Assembly: GCF_937616625.2 (NCBI RefSeq)
Contig: NC_065573.1
Location: 16,135,001-16,199,000 of the forward strand
Source of the DNA: Mercurialis annua
Lineage: Eukaryota; Streptophyta; Magnoliopsida; Malpighiales; Euphorbiaceae
Direction: 5' to 3'
Length of the DNA: 64,000 nt
Part shown: positions 10,268 through 22,040 of the stretch, in pieces
Numbering within the stretch: the stretch's first letter is position 1
Layout of the letters: every line of letters starts with the position of its first letter
Translations under genes and position numbers: made by a program
The notes under the pieces: model-generated
Databases searched by the model: none
What the model saw: only the letters and a program-made list of their open reading frames with translations
What the model was told of the DNA's origin: nothing

Positions 10268-13200
10268 TGTCACGACCCAAATTCATGGATCGCGACCGGC
10301 GCTAGGGAATGGGAGTGGTTGCTCCGAAACCCGTAGCAAGCCTAAAAACCTTTATAAATTTTTCGCGTTTTAAAACATAAAAAGGTTTGCAACCTCGTTG
10401 CGGAAACACTTTAACACCTTTATTAAAAACGCGATCGCAATTCAAGATCATATATCTCGTATGATCTGTTTTCAAAAAATATCGTTAAAACCTTTCTCTC
10501 GTTTAACGTAAACACATTTATGAAAACCGGGTCTCAAGACCCTGATTGTATTTAAAGAAACTAGAGCGCAAACATCAATCTCAGTTGATGCACCTGCTCT
10601 GTTTCCAATACAATTCTAAAATGCTAAAGACATAAAACCAGTGTATCTCTCAAACAACTGGTCATAGCATTCTAGAAAACACGCAGCTTTTCAAACATAT
10701 ATTATATACAGTAGTTCAAATCAGAGATTATCAAAATAGTTTGAACTGTTGTAAACAGAAAGATAGACTTCCCACTACCCGACTACTTGCAGCTCTAGAG
10801 GTATGGTTGACATTGACTTCCAGAATTATTGTGGAAGTTTGACCTCGTACTTGATAACCTGAAAGGTGATAATTGGGGAGGGTCAGAAATATAAATATTT
10901 CTGAGAGAGTCTACAATTTTACAATTGAATATTCAAATCGCAAATACATAAAACATTTGTATATGTAAAATATTACCAATTAGTCGATCCAGATGAAACC
11001 CTACAAGTAAGACTGGTGTATGGGTCTCAACCTATACAACATGGACCTTAGACCGTGAACTGAATCACTGCCGTCTAAGCCGGGTGTCTGGACCGTAACC
11101 GTGAAACTGCCATCACAGTAATACATGTGACCGTAGCCGTTACTGCCATCTCAGACTGTTAAGTCAGGGTCGCTAGCACTTCCAACGCCCAATGACATTA
11201 ACTGACCTCTATGTCAGACACAGGCTCGTATCAAAGACACTACTCGTGATCACACAGTCCTATTGACAAACAATAGGAAGTTTGTTCCAATGGATCTTTC
11301 TTGGTTCAAGTATACAAGTGCGATTTGTTATTTAAAACAGTTTAAATATAAATATTCAAAAGTAAAAACCACAAAGCAAAACTCACAGTACTGTCTTCCC
11401 CATTTTTAAAAACGTAAGCTCCCATCAAGCTCGTCAGTCAAACACGTTGGTGTTTGACTCGCTAGATCGACCACTCGTCAGATCTAATTAGAATTCAAAT
11501 GTCAACACAATATTAGACATTGAACTCCTAACTTAAGTCATATCGTATAAACGATAGACTTTAAACAAACTCTGTTATAGACGACACAATAAACAACGCA
11601 TATAAACTAATCTCAATATTGAACTTCTCGTTCAATATATAATACCACTCTTATTAGACTTATAGTCCTTTTAACATTAATCACATTGATTAATGTAGGG
11701 TTATATTAAAACATCACATTGTTTTAATAACCCGACTATCTTCAAACGTCTAGGTTCTTTTAAACCTTTTAAACGTCCTAGTTCATATTTTGATAGTCCA
11801 CTTATACTCTTTTCGGATCGATTAGAACTAACCAGATCGAACCAAACCGAGCTAGGGCGAAAGTCCAAACCTTTTTCCCCACTGGCCTACTGTGCGTCCG
11901 CACGGTAGGGACTGTGCGTCCGCACGGTAGGGACTGTGCGTCCGCACAGTCTACTGTGCGCTCGCACAGTTTCAATACTGTGCGCCCGCACAGTTGAACT
12001 GTGCGCCCGCACAGTACGGGCAACCCCGGAATCTTTGATTCCGGGTCGCACCAAACTATTTCCCACACTCCGAAACATTCAAAAACACCAATTCAATAAC
12101 AATCCAATCCTAATCCGCAATCAAAACGTTAAACCGATTCGAATTCGATCGATTCGATACGGTCGACGTTATAAATTTAATTATAATCCAAATATTTAAT
12201 AATCGAATTTAAATTATTAATAACCGAATTTAAATTAACGGTTATTATCTCAAATACGTGCGGATCCTCGAAGAAATCGGAGTCGGAATCGCGAAATCGG
12301 ATCGGAAATCGCGAAACCTAACTCGCGCGTACGGCGCGCCCTCTGCTTGCTAAGCAAGCACGTCAAATGGCATTGACGTAGAGAAATGAGGCTGCCCCCT
12401 CACTTCTATTTATAAGGATATGATTTGGCTAAAGTACCATTTGATACTAACTCAATTATACACTTTAACTCTGATTTTAATTAGTCGTCCGTAGTCCAAA
12501 CGGAGACTAATTCCAAATTCCGTCAAAATTTACCCAAAAATCCAATAAAATATAAAACGAATAATATATAATTTTTATTCGCATCCGACTTATAATTTAT
12601 TTTTAATAAATCTCCAAAGATTTACTAGGTCCAAATCAGTCCCGCTTAATTAAAATTATTATGTCTAAATTTCATAAAAATTTGACGGTAGCTTCGTCAA
12701 ATTATTCCGCGAATATTAACACCAAAATTATTCGCTCGGGACTTATAAATTATTTTATTTTCAATTTAGAAAATCTAATACCATTTAATTAGTTTATAAT
12801 TATAACTAATTAAAGTAAAGAATTCAGGGACTAAAGGAAAAAATTTTCCTTTTTAAGCCGACATAGTCAGCCGCCTCTCCCTTATTCTTTTTCTTTTTAT
12901 TTTTTATTTAATATATATATATATATTTATAAATATATATTAATTTATATTCGTCCATAACTCGTCGAGCTTTTCGAGTTTCGACATTTTAATTTCGGGA
13001 TTTTGTCTGAAATCATAAACTCTCCAATTAGAGTGGTATATTGATATATTTATTATCAATATATTTTTATCTACGACGCCCAGTCGTATTCTTTATTATA
13101 TTAATCCCGTTAATATCCTTTATTAAAATTTAAATTCCAATTTAAATTTTCAACTCATATTATTACGATACTCTTTTACGGATACTTATAAATTAAATTT

Positions 13201-13427
13201 ACATTTAAATTTAATTTACGTATTCCGAATTTATTAAATCACTTCTCGTGGTTTAATTTATTAAACTTAAATAGTCAAACCTTACTATTATTATTTGACT
13301 ATTAAGCTTAGTTTTTCCGAATATTTTTCTTAATATTCGAAACCTCAAAATATTATTTTAAATATTTTGAATACTCCAATTTGACCTCGTGGCATATTCT
13401 AATTACTTAAAATTACGGGATATTACA
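10268..13427 (-). repeat. LARD 5' LTR (right copy)
   Basis: 3,160 bp, TG...CA ended, followed by ACAAG at 13428-13432. It carries the promoter that would drive the element (minus-strand TATAAATA at 12407-12414, transcription start expected near 12375). Differences from the left LTR: no MITE, a sixth palindrome unit at 11889-12015, an extra segment of about 24 bp near 12572-12595, and loss of one copy of a short duplication near 12361. Confidence 0.93.
11889..12015. repeat. Tandem palindrome array, six units (right LTR)
   Basis: Same ACTGTGCG-NC-CGCACAGT palindromes as at 3511-3615 but with one additional 22-bp unit at the start of the array. As both LTRs are copied from one template, the copy-number difference arose at or after integration. 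Confidence 0.88.
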
Positions 13428-13432
13428 ACAAG

Positions 13433-15340
13433 GGAACTCAAATTTAACATTAAAACCCAAGTATAACATTATGATTACAAAGTGTTCACTAAAAGTCTTC
13501 AAAGGACAAACACAACCAGTAAGCCAAAAACCAATATACATCAGCCCTTGCATATCTAATAAATATATTTTTAAACAACACATGTCATAGTCAAACAATT
13601 GAAAACTATTAAAATAAATAACAATTAAATTAAACTAACCTACTGAACGGAGGAAAATAGGGACAGCGGCACGCGGCGGGAATCAGTAGTAACACCAAAG
13701 CAACAATGCTAAAGAAGGACCGGAGGCGGGCAACGACGAAAGGGAAACAAAAACAGAAAATGGCAGCGGAAAGGGACATAATCGGCGACTGGAAAGGCTG
13801 AGAGAAGGGGACGGTGGCAGAATAAGTTTTTTGGATTTTAGAAACTGAATGAAACAGATCGTTCCATTTAAGAGTTTAGGGCTTTTTATAAAATATTGTT
13901 TTTTAAACAACATTTACTTCTATACTACCCTTTCTAAATTTTTAAAGTTTATACCAACTTTCTTTTCTTTTCATACTGTTTTTTTGAAACTTTATTTTTT
14001 TATACTAACTCACATTTTCTAACATTTTCTTTTATTATTTTCAATTTTTTCACCATTATATTTTTGCACTTAATGTTTATCATATATTTTAATTTTAACT
14101 TTTTTAATTTTGTTTTTTGACTTTTTCGAATTTTGAATTTTTTTGGTTGTTGACATTTTTCGTCAGTTTAATATCAGCATAACATCAACATAATATCAAC
14201 AACATTTAATAAACTGTATAATATTAATATATAAATATTTTTATGCTAATTTTTACTTTTTCAACATTATTTTAATTTAATTTTTATCTTTTTATTTTAT
14301 TTCACATATTGTGTGGGTTTTTTCGTTAATACTAAAATCAACTAAATATCAACATAATATCAACACATATTAACACAAGATCAACATTATAACATTACAA
14401 TAATTCAACATCATTATTGTCTTCTACACCATGCTAAAATCAACAAAATATCAACCAAAAATCAACACAATATCAAAATTGTAGCATTACAATAATTTAC
14501 CATTATTAAGGCGCAGCTTGATCTCTCTGGTTGAGGCTGCATTTATTCAACTTGACACGTGGAAAGGGCTGACTTTCCTAGTGGCTCTGCTTGGTCTCGC
14601 CCCCTTCCCGCACTCTTGCTCCCCACTAAAAAAAGAGTGATTTGTCTTCTTTCCCAATACTAACATATCATTATCTAGTCTCACTTTAATTTTTATTTTT
14701 TAGTTTATTGCACGGACAATATTATCCTATTTGTCAATGTTAAAATCAAGAATTATCAATTGATTATCAGCATATTATCAATATAAAATAAACAACAATG
14801 TAACATTATAACAATTCATCAATCAACGTTCATCAACAAATCGTTATGCAGAATAAAAAATGCAGAAGAAGAAGAGAATAAAAAACGCAGATGAAGCATT
14901 ACTTTTATATAAAAAAAAGTAAAAATAAAAATTACAAATCTGAAACGAAGAAGAAGAAGAGATTCAATAAACTTCAGATCTGATGAAATGACTTCGAGCG
15001 GCGAGATAAAGGTGGAACAGCGGAGACGGAGCGCAAAAAAAAGATCTGAAAATGCTGATCTATTGAATTGAAGGTGAATGGAGATCATAATGGAGAAGAA
15101 GAAGAAGAAGAAGAAGTGTAAGAATGTGAGTTAAAAAAGAGAAGAGAGAGAAATGACAAGAGAGAAAATAATTGTTATTATGAAGGTCTGTTTCAGAGGA
15201 GGGGTATATATGTGAACAGTATAAAAGATATAATTTGACCCGTATTTTAGAGATACAAAAGTTACACCCGCATAAAAATAAAAAGTTGAAGAAAGCCAGT
15301 TATTTGTGTAGCCCAAGAGTTTGGCGACGAGTTTTGCTAT
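13433..15340. other. AT-rich intergenic DNA with AATATCAACA-type short repeats
   Basis: 13433-13620 continues the host repeat interrupted by the LARD. At 14170-14480 and 14740-14820 the motif ATATCAACA/ATCAACATAATATC recurs irregularly many times. A GA-rich stretch (AAG repeats) lies at 14860-15170. Small minus-strand frames at 13683-13913 and 14819-15088 are low-complexity translations (Ser/Phe/Leu-rich) with no family resemblance. No gene supported. Confidence 0.6.
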
Positions 15341-15344
15341 CCGT

Positions 15345-15665
15345 GGCTAAATTTAGCGACGGATATTTGAAATTCGTCGCTGAACCCTTAAATGAAACGA
15401 TGGGTTTCATTTAAGGATGATTTTAGCGACGGATTTCAAATATCTGTCGCTAAATTTTCCAAAAAAACTTATGCTTCCTTTTCCCTCCAAAACCCGCCAA
15501 ATATAGTGACAGAATAGCGACAGACATTTTTTTACTATGCCTTTTTTGAGTATTTGGCGACAGATTTTCATTATGTCGCCAAATCTATAGCAAAATTGGT
15601 TAGGTAGCGACAGATTTAGCGTACATCGCTAAAATCCGTCGCTATTTGATAGTTTTCTAGTAGTG
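15345..15665 (-). mobile_element. CACTA-type terminal fragment with subterminal repeats
   Basis: The minus strand starts CACTACTAGAAAAC at 15665, the usual CACTA transposon terminus, and is followed by repeated AGCGACGGA motifs in both orientations (subterminal repeats). A foldback centred on 15395-15398 has arms that include a perfect 13-bp stem and repeated TTAGCGACGG blocks. The opposite CACTA terminus was not found, so this is a fragment or a deletion derivative. Confidence 0.6.
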
Positions 15666-15959
15666 ATAGAATAAATTATCATTGCCCTTTAAGGTCATCT
15701 AACATATTAACAGCCACAGCCGATCATATTTCACCAAACAACTATTGTCTATCATCTAAGAGCTACCAGCTAACAGCTAACATCTATCAGCTACAAGAAA
15801 CAACTGAACTAAACGGATATATGCCCAACATATTTCAATACTTTTCCAATCAATTCAAAAATTATATTCTCTAACAGTTTTGACTTGGAATACCTACTCA
15901 TGCATCTCTTCCTCAATATATAATAAAGGTCTAATGTCCTAAAGAAATTCAATATTTTA

Positions 15960-16258
15960 CCTCCTTTTCAATTTCACCCTAACGTCTTAAAATCGCCAAT
16001 TTATACCCAAATCTACACCTTTCACTTTCAATTATACCCACAAGTAATAAATTTGCCTCTTTTTTATTGGAAAAAGGTTCAAAATAATCATTTATTTTGA
16101 CTTTTTGAAATAGAAATGAGTTCAAATAAATCATTTATAAGGATATTTTTGAACATTTTTTAAATGAAAAAGAGTCCAAATTAAAAAATTAGGTATAATT
16201 GAAACTGAAATGTGTGAATTCGGGTACAATTGGCAAACGTCAAGTAAAATTGAAAAGA
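15960..16258. mobile_element. Foldback MITE
   Basis: Inverted arms of about 75 bp: CTTTTCAATTT...TTTCAATTATACC on the left (about 15963-16039) and its diverged reverse complement ending ATTGAAAAG on the right (about 16190-16257). No coding capacity. The style (repeated 'CAATTTTACC'-like blocks) resembles the elements at 25391 and 59365 but the termini differ. Confidence 0.6.
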
Positions 16259-16260
16259 AC

Positions 16261-16604
16261 AAAGGGTCAACGCGCACTTTAAACTTGTAAGAAAGGGTCA
16301 TTTAATCCAATTTTAATTTGTCTGAGCAACTAATCCCAAAATTTTTTATTTTTGGGTCAAATTGCCCAATAATTATATCTTTAAAACATATAAAATACAA
16401 ATTGAAGCGAGGGATGCGAAAATAAAATTAGAAAGTTTATTAATTGTTGGAATAAAATTATCTTTAACTTATTTTTTGCAATAAAATATAAATTATTGGG
16501 TAATTTAACACAAAAATAAAAAATTTTGCGGTTAGTTGTTCAAACAAGTTTAAATCGGGTTAAATGATCCCGTATTACAAGTTCAGGCGGCGCGTTGATC
16601 CTTT
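16261..16604. mobile_element. Foldback MITE, 344 bp
   Basis: Arms of about 115 bp: starts AAAGGGTCAACGCGC, ends CGCGTTGATCCTTT. The arms remain alignable through the GGGTCATTTAA and TTTTATTTTTG blocks to about 16375 and back from about 16490. No open frame. The target duplication is not clear. Confidence 0.7.
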
Positions 16605-16873
16605 ATTCAAATTGAAAAAGGAATAAATGATTGAGAGATTTTTTTATAACATCAAGCCTATAATAAATAAGAAAAGAGAGTGGAAAGTGATTCTAGACAA
16701 TATCATAATACAAATTCAGATACTTTTTCATTACTATTTTTAACTATAAATACAATTTACATAATTATAAAAAAAAAATACAATTTACGTATAATAAATA
16801 AAACTCTAGTACATTTCATAAATAAAACAAGAAATGTCTCTAATATATTTTTCTTAACCGACAGCTATATATG

Positions 16874-18687
16874 TTATCCAACATACTGAAATTCACGAAA
16901 AAATTCATCCTTCTTCTCATATAAAGACGCAATCTTCTCACTTAAAGCATCACACTCCACTCTATAACTTCCTTCCACCTATAAAATCCAAAAACTCAAA
17001 TATTAGAAACAAATTTTTAGAATAAACGTAACAATTAAATGTCCACATTATGTTTCCAATAATAAGATGGTTAAAGTTCAGTTCGCTACCCCCAAATCTC
17101 ATAACATGAATCAGAACTTAAGAATAGCCAAAAAAAATAGGGATATTAAATTCCTTTGGTCACTAGGGTTACCTTAAGTTATAAAATGACCACGTAACTT
17201 TATTTTGTTATAAAATGGTCACTGAACTATACCTTTTGTTATAAAGGGGTGTCACCCATATAAAACGCACCGTTTCCACACTAAAATTGTTATGAAAAAC
17301 ACACTAAATTTTTCATGAATTACAAAAAGTCACTGAATCATATTTTTTATTACAAAAGGGTTAGTGAACTATGTTTCTTTTTGTTATTTTCGCTTGCCAT
17401 GTAAGTACAAACGTTACATTTTATATGATCAATAACACCCCTTTATAATAAAAGGTATAGTTCAGTGGCCATTTTATAACAAGATAAAATTTAGTGATCA
17501 TTTTATAACTCAAGTTAACCCTAGTGACCCAGAAAATTCAATATCGGCCAAAATAGATATCAAATATAAAAGATAAAAGTACCTGAAAATGTAAATTGTA
17601 AAAGACCTTGCCATCAGAAGATTGAAAGGAAGAAGAATTAGTCAAAACAAGGCCTTCCTCCTCCAAGAAAAGCAAGATTTCAGACAGAAGTGTTGTGTTA
17701 TTGTGGGTAGAAATTTGCATGACAATTTCTTTGTCACCAAGTTGATTAGCAGATACTATTGAGAGAGTATTCTGACAAGTATTTTTTCTTTTGTTTAGTT
17801 GAGGATTAATGATTAGATTATCCTGTTTTGATAATTTTAATAAAAGTTCTTCCTTCCTTTGGACTAATGTCTCCAGCTGTTGCTGTAATTCTGGTATGTG
17901 CTTCAGCACCATTGAAATTGTAGCTGGTATACTCAGCCTCTTCTGCAAAATTTTGACAATATTACCTAACAGTATATATATTTTTTAATAGTTATTTAAT
18001 TTTGTACAAATTTAGCATCCTTGGCTTTTCGAAAACGACGTTTTCATTCTCTAATTCTTTAATAACGTTTATCGTAAATTCATTTATATGAATTATTTGA
18101 TGAAAGTGTCGTTGAAATTTAAAGTGAACCGAAATAAATTGTGAACTTTAGCTTGTTTAACACGAACTTTTCATTTTTACAATTTAAAATTATCAAATTT
18201 TTACACAAAATTTTCAAATAAAAAAAAGTTGATATAGACGCGGGTAGTAATATGATAAAATATATTCCATTCAATCAAATGACAGAATTAGTGGATTTTC
18301 AATGTTTTGCAATCTTACCCAATTATACCATATATTTTGAAATTAAGAAAAAAAAGTATAAACTAAGCATACCATTCGATCGGAAGACGGAATTAGCGAG
18401 CGGAGGGAAGAGTAGAGAGTGTTCATCTTCTTGCGACGATCACGCTCACTTGCATTATGATTAAGCTTCTTAGTCATGGTAGGATCAGCGCTGCTAGTAC
18501 AAGCTGTGAAAGATGTGGACTGAAGATCAGGCTCTAAGAATATTTCTTGTTGAGCCTGATAATAAAGAAGACTGTTAGTAGTTGGCCGAGGCTGATCTCT
18601 AGAAAAATAAGAGACTTGATCAACGGTTGTGGGTTCCTCCAAAGGCCATCCAAAGGTTGGAAATACATTAGGAGATAGTGCTAACAT
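16874..18687 (-). CDS. Subgroup Ib bHLH transcription factor (ORG2/bHLH38-type)
   Basis: Nuclear transcription factor of the group that activates iron-uptake genes under iron deficiency, in known members as a heterodimer with FIT-type bHLHs. Three exons on the minus strand: 18373-18687, 17583-17942 and 16874-16978, all with GT-AG introns and all phase 0, giving 259 residues, close to the family size. The basic region is residues 77-87 with the E-box contact residues His77, Glu81 and Arg85 (HNASERDRRKK). Helix 1 follows to the exon junction and helix 2 starts with KRLSIPATIS at residue 106. A leucine-rich segment (IPELQQQLETLVQRKEELL) and an ACT-like C-terminal region (about 165-225) complete the family layout. 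A TATA box lies near 18758-18767, about 75 nt upstream of the ATG. Intron 2 carries a MITE. The frame and splice sites look intact. Confidence 0.9.
17142..17545. mobile_element. Foldback MITE in intron 2 of the bHLH gene
   Basis: 404 bp with long inverted arms. Left arm begins GATATTAAATTCCTTTGG and runs through TCACTAGGG and TATAAAATGACCAC to about 17248; the right arm (about 17437-17545) is its diverged reverse complement, ending TTCAATATC. Non-coding. It lies wholly between exon 2 (ends 17583) and exon 3 (starts 16978) and makes up two thirds of that intron. Confidence 0.8.
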
Positions 18688-18998
18688 TGTGGATTAGTTA
18701 GTTTTAGGAAACTGTTGAGAAACTTTATTTTGCCGAAAGGATGATATGATGATGAGTTATATATACCAAACACTACCCACAACCAATCATTAATTGTTTT
18801 AATATTTAATACATGAAGTTTCTGAAGATTTTAATTGATATAATAAGTAATGACGATGCATCAAATAGTGTTGCATTATAAAATTTGGCAATTCACCTTC
18901 CCCATAAACTTCCAACATTTTTGCGCTTCTCACTTTAAATTATTAGTATTGTTCCTTCTCCTTCGCATAATCCACTCATAAACTTTAACTTGAAACTA
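18688..18998. promoter_or_regulatory. bHLH gene promoter region
   Basis: Upstream region of the minus-strand bHLH gene. A TATATATAA-type box at about 18758-18767 is the only clear element. Nothing else coding is visible before the degenerate LTR that begins near 19000. Confidence 0.5.
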
Positions 18999-19597
18999 AT
19001 CGACGGAAACCGAATTCCAACATAATCGTAATGGAACCGAATCATACAAGATTTTTCTTTCTGGAAATTTTTTAGCACTCGTCTAAAAGCGGAAAGCCTA
19101 ATACATCGGCACTCGATTCCACAAGACTCGCCGAACTTGAAGATCGAAGAGAGATTCGCCTAAATCTTCGTAAAGACCGACTCACAGAGGACTCGGTCAA
19201 AGTGCGTCGCCCGAACACATCGCCAGAGATCTAATACACGAAGAATAAAACTAGAAGATCGAATATACGGGATCACTTTTCCATTTGGATACAAACTCCT
19301 TTAGAAAATTATTCCTAAATAAGACTTACTTTGACTAAGGAATCACTTTCCTATTCAAACACAAAGCTATTAAGTAGGAATCACTTTCCTATTTAAATTA
19401 ATTAGGTATTCGCTCAACTGTTATATAAAGACTTTGAGATAATGCCCAAAAACACAATTACATTCAATACGCTAAAACGTTGCTCAAAGCTAAATACTAA
19501 CTTTAGAATCAGAGAGTTAATTGGACAACCACCGTCTAATTGACCTTCTACCCTGTTTTGCAGGTTTAATCATCGGATTAGAAGGCAGACTCCATCA
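18999..19597 (+). repeat. Degenerate Gypsy LTR
   Basis: About 600 bp. Its last part (GTTGCTCAAAGCT, CAACCACCGTC, TTCTACCCTGTTTTGCAGG, GGCAGACTCCATCA) matches the reverse complement of the LTR ends at 50916-51508 and 57151-57743, so it belongs to the same or a sister family but is much older. It is followed directly by a primer-site-like ATCGGCGCTG (19598 on). The left boundary near CGACGGAAACCG is approximate. Confidence 0.75.
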
Positions 19598-19682
19598 ATC
19601 GGCGCTGTTTTTGGGAAAAGTTTGACAAATTCAAGATCGAAAAAACTTTTCTGAACTCAAATATAAAATTCTCATTGAAGGA

Positions 19683-21505
19683 ATGACTTCTAAAGGATCA
19701 AACTTTAAAAATAAGCAATCTATCCAAAAAACCTGAACCAGACGCCTCCGCAAGGTTTAAACACCACTAGAACATCCAATGTCACCAGCAACAATGGTCC
19801 TAACACCACCAGAGCAAACACCAACACCGGAGGGTTACTCCACACCCAAATACCAGACTCAACAAATTAGGGGAAGCAACCCCATTATCTTCCCAGATCT
19901 AGAATGAAGTAGCGAGCCAACTCCAAACGTGATCTTCCCAGAAGCCTATCACGAGTTGTTGAAAAAGATGATAGAAGCATTGCAGGTCAACTTGGACATG
20001 ATGGCAAAATAAGCTCGGATTTCAACCAATGCTCATACAGAAACCATGAGATTGCTGAGAAATCAATTCATCATCCCATCCGGTCGACGTCGACAAAGAA
20101 GAGCAATATAAGGAAGAAATCCTAATAATCAAGGAACTAGTTGAGGAAATCACAAAACGGAAAAGAAGTAATGATGGGCGCGAGACCCCTGAGAACGAAA
20201 AGAGAAGAAACCAGAACGAAGGAAAAGAGACAAACCGAGGGAACGCCACCCGAAATGGAAAAAATCCAGATGAAGCCAGAAGCGAGCTAAACTCGAGAAG
20301 GGGAGAGCGAAGTGAAAAAGAAAATGCTCTTGCAAAAAGCAAAAGGGAATAAAAAGAAGCTAGAAAGCACAATCAAAGAAGAAAAATCAGGAGGATGAAG
20401 GTGAATCGTTAGAATCCCCATAAAAATGTAAAACCATATACGTAGCTGAAGAAGACATGGAGGAAACAATAGCCAAAGCACCAAAGAAGCTAAAAGCTGA
20501 AGAGTTGGACATAGACGACTTATGATTGAAAGGTTCGCCCGTATCAACCAAAATCATGGAGGAAACATTTTCTTATAATGTGAAATTGCCCATCTTGCCG
20601 ACGTTCAACGGCGAAGGGGATGCAAGAGACCACACGTCTAGATTCTCAGCAACAATGGGCTTATTAAGCGTATCAAACGCAATTCTGTGTCGGATTTTCC
20701 CCACCACCTTGACAGGGACAGCTCAATTCACAGCCCCATCAAACGAATTCCTAATAGACATCTCACCAACATACCGGCCAAAACGACTACTAGCATCCTA
20801 AGGTCGTGCATCCAAGAAGAAGGAGAAACGCTGAGGAGCTATATTGAAAGATTCAACATACAAGCCATGAAGATTGATAACTTGAACGTCGATATGGGCA
20901 TCGAAGCTATAAGAGAGGGAACACACAACTTTCACAAATCTAATGGAAATAACGCAAAAGAGAGGTCGAGGGATAAACCAAAATCGAGAATAGAGGAAAG
21001 ACGCCACAAGACAGAAGAAAATAGGCTTTTTGCCCCCAGAGTACATACAAATCAAGGAGTGACCCTCAAGACGATGAACGAAACTACACACCGCTCAACA
21101 CAAGTAGGACGAACATCTTGATGTGGATAAAAGTATGGCCACCCAAGATGAAAGATGAAATTAGAGATATCAGGAACTTCAGCAAGTTCCACAATGAGAA
21201 CGGGCATGAAACTGGCGAATGTAGAGACCTCAAAGTGGAAATAGAAAGGATGATTGACACGAGCGAGCTCAGGAAGTTCGTCGCTAAGAAATCAAAAAGC
21301 AATGACCAAGGAGACAAAAGACAGCGGGACGACAAAACAAAGGAAAAAGAAGAGGAAAGATTGTCCAAGAAGATTCTAGGGACGATTCATATGATTAACG
21401 GTGGAGGCCCCAGCAGCTCTACCGTCAAAAAAAAATAGAGGAAAGAAGTAATGAACATTAGGGAAACCATATTCCTCCGGTTATTTTTGATGTCGAAGAT
21501 TACTA
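19683..21505 (+). pseudogene. Degenerate Gypsy gag
   Basis: Decayed copy of the gag frame found intact at 54586-57075. Recognisable pieces include the start (MTSKGS), the capsid-like segment FNGEGDARDHTSRF and GLLSVSNAILCR (about 20605-20700), EEGETLRSYIERFN (about 20815-20860), and the zinc-knuckle-like SKFHNENGHETGECRDLK (about 21180-21235), where the first cysteine is changed to serine. Many stops and frame shifts are present, and a segment within the capsid region is deleted. Similarity stops abruptly after the DVEDY motif near 21505, before the protease-like domain. Confidence 0.85.
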
Positions 21506-22040
21506 TCCGTTCCTATCTCCGAACGTCGAGGAGTGGGTAAATTCGCTTCTTCCCTCTCACTGTCCTCTACCATGACTACTTTCGGATCCTTCCCTCCAAG
21601 TTTTTGACTGCATTGAGCATTTTTCTGTTCTGCTCGTCCGTCTCACAGCGGCGCTTCGGTTCTTGCTGCTGGGCGTTTGTGACCTGATTAATTGGGTGGC
21701 TTCTTCGACAATCGTGGCCACTTTCTCTCTGAAACGCCTCATTACCACATCCATCGTTCAGCCCAAAGATTCCTGGAAGTATTGACCAAGTTCGTCTCCC
21801 GGAGTGGGCATCGGACTTCTGAATCCCTGAAAGAAGATTCCCGACCTCCTGGTTGTCCCTAGAGCTATTGGGGTCTTGGGACTGTCTTCGCTCGATACTC
21901 TAGAACCGCCAGGCAAGGTGCCTTTTTCCTTGATCGCTTGTCCCGTTGCATCTTGCTTACATCCGCTATCGTCGAATCTGATCAGTGAAATTTGTTCTGG
22001 GAGTTTCCACTGATGGCGGCAAATGATAGATCCGGATGTC
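21506..22040 (-). pseudogene. Fragment of a second Gypsy leader and gag, inverted
   Basis: On the minus strand, TTTGCCGCCATCAGTGGAAA near 22005-22024 resembles the Gypsy primer-site context TTGGCGCCGTCTGTGGGAA. It is followed by a broken gag-like reading frame, including a hydrophilic segment (FREKVATIVEEATQLIRS, about 21700-21740) and then another one rich in Arg/Ser. The junction with the plus-strand gag at about 21505 is a tail-to-tail join of two elements. No full domain survives. Confidence 0.45.

Larger units (their letters stand above)
1888..13427 (-). mobile_element. Large non-autonomous LTR retrotransposon (LARD type)
   Basis: Complete element with LTRs at 1888-5655 and 10268-13427, flanked by ACAAG target duplications. 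It lies on the minus strand: the primer-binding site TGGTATCAGAGC (tRNA-iMet) is at 10252-10263 and a G-rich polypurine tract at 5656-5668. The 4,612-bp interior (5656-10267) has no open frame longer than about 110 codons and no gag, protease, RT or integrase similarity. This fits the LARD class (long LTRs, long non-coding interior), which must borrow enzymes from an autonomous relative. The termini (TGTAATATCCCG on the minus strand) and the tRNA-Met primer resemble Ty3/Gypsy chromoviruses, an inference only. LTR copies differ by about 2 percent over the first kilobase, so insertion is moderately recent. Most of the length consists of short hairpins (see findings). Confidence 0.93.

Noticed and set aside
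14625..15665. Complete 1-kb CACTA element from CACTAAAAAAAGAG to 15665
   Set aside because: The left candidate end does not match the right terminus CACTACTAGAAAA beyond CACTA, and the 3-bp flanks (CCC/ATA) differ.
20022..20547. Minus-strand frames of 86-116 codons
   Set aside because: Antisense shadows of the degenerate gag linker region; Ser/Phe/Leu-rich without domains.
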